NCBI GenBank assembly: GCA_003573635.1
Contig: QUTJ01031213.1
Span: 1-10,382, forward strand
From: Goniomonas avonlea
Lineage: Eukaryota; Cryptophyceae; Goniomonadida; Goniomonadaceae
Direction of reading: 5' to 3'
Length of the DNA stretch: 10,382 bases
A program made the translations under genes and the position numbers. Within the stretch, counting starts at the first letter, position 1, and the number at the start of each line of letters is the position of its first letter. The notes beneath the pieces were generated by a model, which saw nothing but the letters and a program-made list of their open reading frames with translations, was not told where the DNA came from and searched no databases. This document shows positions 7,467 to 10,382 of this stretch, one piece after another.

Positions 7467-7669
7467 GGTATTGTATGAAGATGTGTATGCACGCGCCTTT
7501 GGGGTGCTTGAGGTATTGTGTGAAAATGACTCTAACGCTTTGGAGACGCTCTCACTGTGCTGCGGTGAGTAACAGGCGCGAGGCGCGGACTCTCAACTCT
7601 CACTCGCTCTAGTGCCTTTGGGGTATTGTTGCGAGCTTGAGGTATTGTGTGAAGACGACTATGTTACGA
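7429..7669. repeat. Three partial copies of a ~50-bp unit (cctttggggta ... gaggtattgtgtgaag)
   Basis: Copies start near 7429 (tgtatgcacgcgcctttggggta), 7484 (same start, with an ~11-nt deletion) and 7613 (agtgcctttggggta). Each ends gaggtattgt(a/g)tgaa. They alternate with the exon-donor unit described separately, so the whole stretch looks like a composite tandem duplication. Confidence 0.7.
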
Positions 7670-8014
7670 CGCTTTGGAGACGCTCTCACTTTGCTGCGGC
7701 GAGTAGCAGGTGCGAGGTTTGCGAGGTGCGAGGTGCGAGGTGCGAGGTGCGATTTGCGTGTTACGAGTCCTGTTTGAGCCGGAGAATGTGTTTTTTGCAC
7801 CACGGTCGCCTCTCCGGCCCCCGTTGCGAAAGTTGGGTTGATGGCGAGTGTTCTTGTCATCCAAGTCGTTCATGACATAGGTCCAAATGATGACGGGATC
7901 ACGGTGAGTGTCAATTGAGAGCCCTTACGTCAACACGAGGATGTGCAAGCTTGCGCAGAGAAACCACGCTTTGGAGACGTTCTCACTGTGCTGCGGTGAG
8001 TAATAGGCGCGAGG
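7535..8014 (+). repeat. Three copies of an exon-like unit ending in a splice donor
   Basis: The unit acgctttggagacg(c/t)tctcact, then (g/t)tgctgcggtgagtaacaggcgcgagg, occurs at 7535-7583, 7669-7717 and 7966-8014. Copies 1 and 3 carry a perfect GTGAGT donor after CTGCG; copy 2 has GCGAGT there. Copy 3 can be read as the end of an exon spliced to the acceptor at 8063. The unit then looks like a duplicated exon end, 5' splice site and intron start. Confidence 0.65.
7711..7752. repeat. (TGCGAGG)n tandem repeat
   Basis: Five copies of the 7-mer TGCGAGG, the first separated from the rest by TT, plus a partial sixth. It grew directly from the end of exon-like unit copy 2, whose last bases are tgcgagg. 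Confidence 0.85.
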
Positions 8015-8399
8015 TTTGGGAACTCTCGACTGGATGGGTGTGACTTGTGACGCTCTGCCACAGCTCAAAGTCCACGGCCTCCGTCACGACCCACAACGGC
8101 ATCGCATTCCAAACCAACCCCGCCGCTGACTCGGGCGAACAAAAAAAAAGCGACGCGAAGGCCCCCCAAGCTCCTCCTTTCTGGAACACCACGTCGCAGC
8201 AGTCATGTGCCCAAGGTCAAAAGTGACGATGTCAAACCCGCTGTCGATAGTGGGGGTGGCATGGGAACCTCCCCTTGGAGATACTCACGGGTGTTCGACT
8301 GGAGGAAGGACAATGGAAGTGCGTCCGTTACGAGACACCGCATTCACGCACATTGTCCAACTGGTACATCGTACACGCACTGTCCCAAACAATTTCATA
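7833..8399 (+). CDS. Candidate upstream exons of the right-end gene, frame ambiguous
   Basis: Path 1 joins 7833-7903 (LMASVLVIQVVHDIGPNDD, donor GTGAGT), 7950-7995 and 8064-8363 or 8399. All junctions are in phase, and it ends phase 1, as the exon at 8605 requires. It gives a Ser/Pro/Arg-rich part, then VKSDDVKPAVDSGGG and WRYSRVFDWRKDNGS. Path 2 keeps the splice 7995/8064 in another frame (EKPRFGDVLTVLR, then TTHNGIAFQTNPAADSGEQ), which looks more protein-like at first but stops at 8222. I cannot decide between them; an A9 run at 8141-8149 is a possible source of a frame error. No domain is recognised. Confidence 0.3.
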
Positions 8400-8604
8400 G
8401 TAATTCACCAGATGCATAGGCTTGGAGTGACGTGGCCTTGAGGAGGTTTCAAAAGTGCAGAGAACACTGTAAAACCGTGTGCTGAATTAAGATTTGTTGT
8501 CCGTTCAAGGCACCGGATGGGGCGGCACACTGCCCACGCACACCGACACCCATACCCCTTGCCACTGCCAGCTGTATTCGCTTGACCTTACGACTACAAC
8601 GCAG

Positions 8605-10382
8605 CCCCTCGCCGACCTCCCAACCGTACTCCGCGTCATCCCAAAATGAAGGTCTTCGAGGCACCGTGGTGGGACTCGTCGCCTGATTCTGCGGCCAAAC
8701 AGGTGTGGTGCATCCTTGCAAGCTTGGAAGAAATGACGCTCTCTCAACAAACTGTGATTCGGACTCGAGCACTGTTGAACTTGAGGATAGTTTCGATCCC
8801 TTTTGGCACCACGCTTATGATCAAAGTGCAACCAGGTCAGGGACTTACATACCACTGGGCGTCCAAGTGTCTCACCCGCGAGCTCTCCAAGCAAGCTGCT
8901 GTGGACTGCAGGTATGGAAGCGAACCAACTGTGCCCGCGCTACTGTAACCGCCGAAACTTGAGTTTGTTGCTCAGTCTTGCCCGTGCTCTGGCTCCACAA
9001 TAGTTGAAGCTGTTTTTACAAACGAACTTTGCCTGCTCCCAAATAGATGACTCTTGGGAGAATATTGCAGATATGTTGATGTCTTAATCGAAATCTTTCA
9101 CGAACAATTTCTGAAGACCTGCTTCAAGCTTTGGGTGGTCGCAGTCTGTACAAGTGGTTGCTTGAGCGCGGTGCAGGACTAGGTCTGATCGCGCCTTTGC
9201 GACTAGAGGGGCGACAGCTGAAACTGGTCACACATTTTCAAAAGATGTTCTAGTCATTGATTACAAACGGATAGCGATCATAATCTCAATTGATTACAAA
9301 ACTGTGTAACCAGTTTGAGCTGTCGCCCCCCTTTACAGAACCTTTTATGCAATCGCAACTTAGTGGAACCAAGTCCATTGTCGAGCTCTTTCCGTTCTGT
9401 CAAATCCCATGTTGCCTCCTGATGGATACCATTAGCTTGTTATTTTTCATGTTTCCTTATCTGTTGTCGATCCAAAGCGACAGACACCCTGGGCTCGTGC
9501 TCTCGAAGTTTAATCTTGCTTGTCCAGATGCCGACACTCGAGTGACTACAGGCGATGCTCATCCGCTACAGGGACACCCTTCAGACTGTGGACCGTTTCC
9601 CGAGCAGCAACGACAGACGATGACAGGGTTGGGCTTACCGCAGCAACGAGACTCGGGGACAGTGATGGCTCCTGCACATTCGCGAGAGCAACTGTCGATT
9701 TCTTCGTTCAACAGCGACACTCTTCGAGAGAGGAAGGTTTTTCACAAGTCAACCTCCGCCACACCCTCGCCAGAGACTAGAGTCACCCACTCACGAGAGC
9801 CGCTGTGGTCTGACTCACCATTGGTATCTTCATTCAGTGGAGGAACGCTTGCAAGCATTTCTCGGCAAACGGCGTCCGTCACGGCGTCAGAGGCGCGCAG
9901 AGCTGATGCAACAGGCAGGACACAACAGACAGGGGCGGTGTCTCTCGGCTCTTCCAGCACCCTTCCGACCTATGTTATGGTCACTGCCCCAGGTTTTGTC
10001 TCGCTCGAACAGTCATCGGGTGCGTTGCTATCACACCACTTGGCACCCACACACCGACACCACACATGCCTTGCTTATCGCTCTGAGACCACCGCAATTC
10101 CGGGGTTTTCAAAGGATTGACAGGGCCTTGCGCCTTTTGGGGGCTGGGTTCTGGATCCATGTTCCAACTTTCACCATCTGGTATTTTCAGGCTCTTCGTT
10201 ATTTGGCTGGTTTGCGGAAAAGCAACTTGCCTTTGTACTTCTATCAGTGTTGCGGCCACACACTTCCGCCTTTCGTCTGGGGCACAGCCCCCGTTATGCC
10301 CCTCCTCCAGGCGGTGTCGTCCCACTCGCACCTGTGATACCTGAGATTTTCTCAACCTTGAGAGAGAGAGGGGGGGGGGGGG
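8605..10382 (+). CDS. Ser/Thr/Pro-rich multi-exon protein, unknown, partial at both ends
   Basis: Exons 8605-8911, 9478-10019 and 10191-10382+ join in phase (8911 ends phase 2 before GTATGG; 10019 ends phase 1 before GTGCGT; acceptors tcgatccaaag and ggtattttcag). The first exon encodes a Pro/Arg-rich start, then MKVFEAPWWDSSPDSAAKQ and a helix-like stretch (ILASLEEMTLSQQ). The second is a 180-codon stop-free exon, Ser/Thr/Gln-rich and low in complexity, so probably disordered. The third contains SSLFGWFAEKQLAFVLLSV and a Pro-rich tail (RYAPPPGGVVPLAPVIPE), and runs off the window. No signal peptide or known domain is seen. Within the first exon another frame (8705-8911) is also open and protein-like, which lowers certainty. 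The first intron carries a foldback element. Confidence 0.45.
8912..9477 (+). other. 566-nt intron of the right-end gene
   Basis: Donor CAG/GTATGG at 8912; acceptor at 9477 after a long T-rich tract. It contains the foldback element 9208-9329 and otherwise has stops in all frames. The sequence just upstream of 9478 happens to stay open in the exon frame, so an exon starting further left (for example after tttacag at 9337) is possible. Confidence 0.4.
9208..9329. mobile_element. MITE-like foldback with 27-bp terminal inverted repeats
   Basis: The left end starts ggggcgacagct and runs to 9234; the right end, 9303-9329, is its reverse complement with 2 mismatches in 27. The 68-bp interior is AT-rich and holds a direct repeat attgattacaaa (9256-9267 and 9289-9300). 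There is no coding capacity, and no clear target duplication is visible at the flanks. The element is in an intron of the right-end gene. Its ends differ from those of the element at 484-623, so it belongs to a different family. Confidence 0.6.
10360..10382. repeat. GA repeat running into a G homopolymer at the window edge
   Basis: A short (GA)n is followed by at least 12 G to the last base. This is typical of a contig or gap edge where the assembly stopped. Translation across it is unreliable. Confidence 0.8.

Noticed and set aside
7664-7873. Minus-strand frame with SHLAPRTSHLAPR repeats
   Set aside because: It is the translated TGCGAGG tandem repeat.
8505-8894. 129-codon minus-strand frame
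   Set aside because: Antisense to the plus-strand exon 8605-8911, which has in-phase splice sites on both sides.
9837-10337. 166-codon plus-strand frame containing FLGKRRPSRRQRRAELM
   Set aside because: Arg-rich reading typical of a shifted frame; the neighbouring frame is open longer and splices in phase to the exon at 10191.

Overview
The window is nuclear DNA of a eukaryote, probably a unicellular alga or other protist. Evidence: genes are split by short GT-AG introns (mostly 42-56 nt) with donors such as GTAAGT and GTGAGC, pyrimidine-rich acceptors and CTAAC/CTGAC-like branch sites. There is no bacterial operon structure, and MITE-like foldbacks and simple repeats are scattered through introns and spacers. 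The lineage cannot be named from this sequence alone.

Left third (1-3696, minus strand): the one gene that can be recognised is an ionotropic glutamate receptor-like channel (GLR/iGluR). It reads right to left: signal peptide, ANF/periplasmic-binding-protein-type amino-terminal domain, ligand-binding half S1, M1, pore loop, M3 with a YTA-type gate motif, and the start of ligand-binding half S2. The gene leaves the window at base 1 inside an intron, so the rest of S2 and the last helix are missing. Three things stand out: two extra hydrophobic segments between M1 and the pore, a pore loop with a potassium-channel-like V-G-V-G filter, and a ligand site that keeps only the key Arg. One S1 junction (exon 4 to exon 5) does not keep frame.

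Middle (3697-4767): a short spacer of about 240 bp, containing a perfect 16-bp palindrome, separates the GLR from a divergently transcribed plus-strand gene. That gene encodes a small charged, coiled-coil-like protein of unknown function in five phase-consistent exons, with upstream ORFs in its leader. A possible alternative last exon encodes a leucine-rich helix.

Right half (4768-10382, plus strand): no protein family is recognised. It holds a cluster of DNA palindromes (4894-4980), several low-confidence small gene models (5036-5421, 5564-6235, 6261-6816, 7197-7466), a (TC)n tract, a region where an exon-plus-splice-donor segment occurs three times (7429-8014), and a Ser/Thr/Pro-rich multi-exon gene running off the right end (core exons 8605-10382). 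A 122-bp MITE-like foldback lies in one of that gene's introns. The window ends in a G run, probably a contig edge.

No functional link between the GLR and its neighbours can be shown; the only structural link is the shared divergent promoter region. All exon boundaries are inferred by eye from splice motifs and reading phase.
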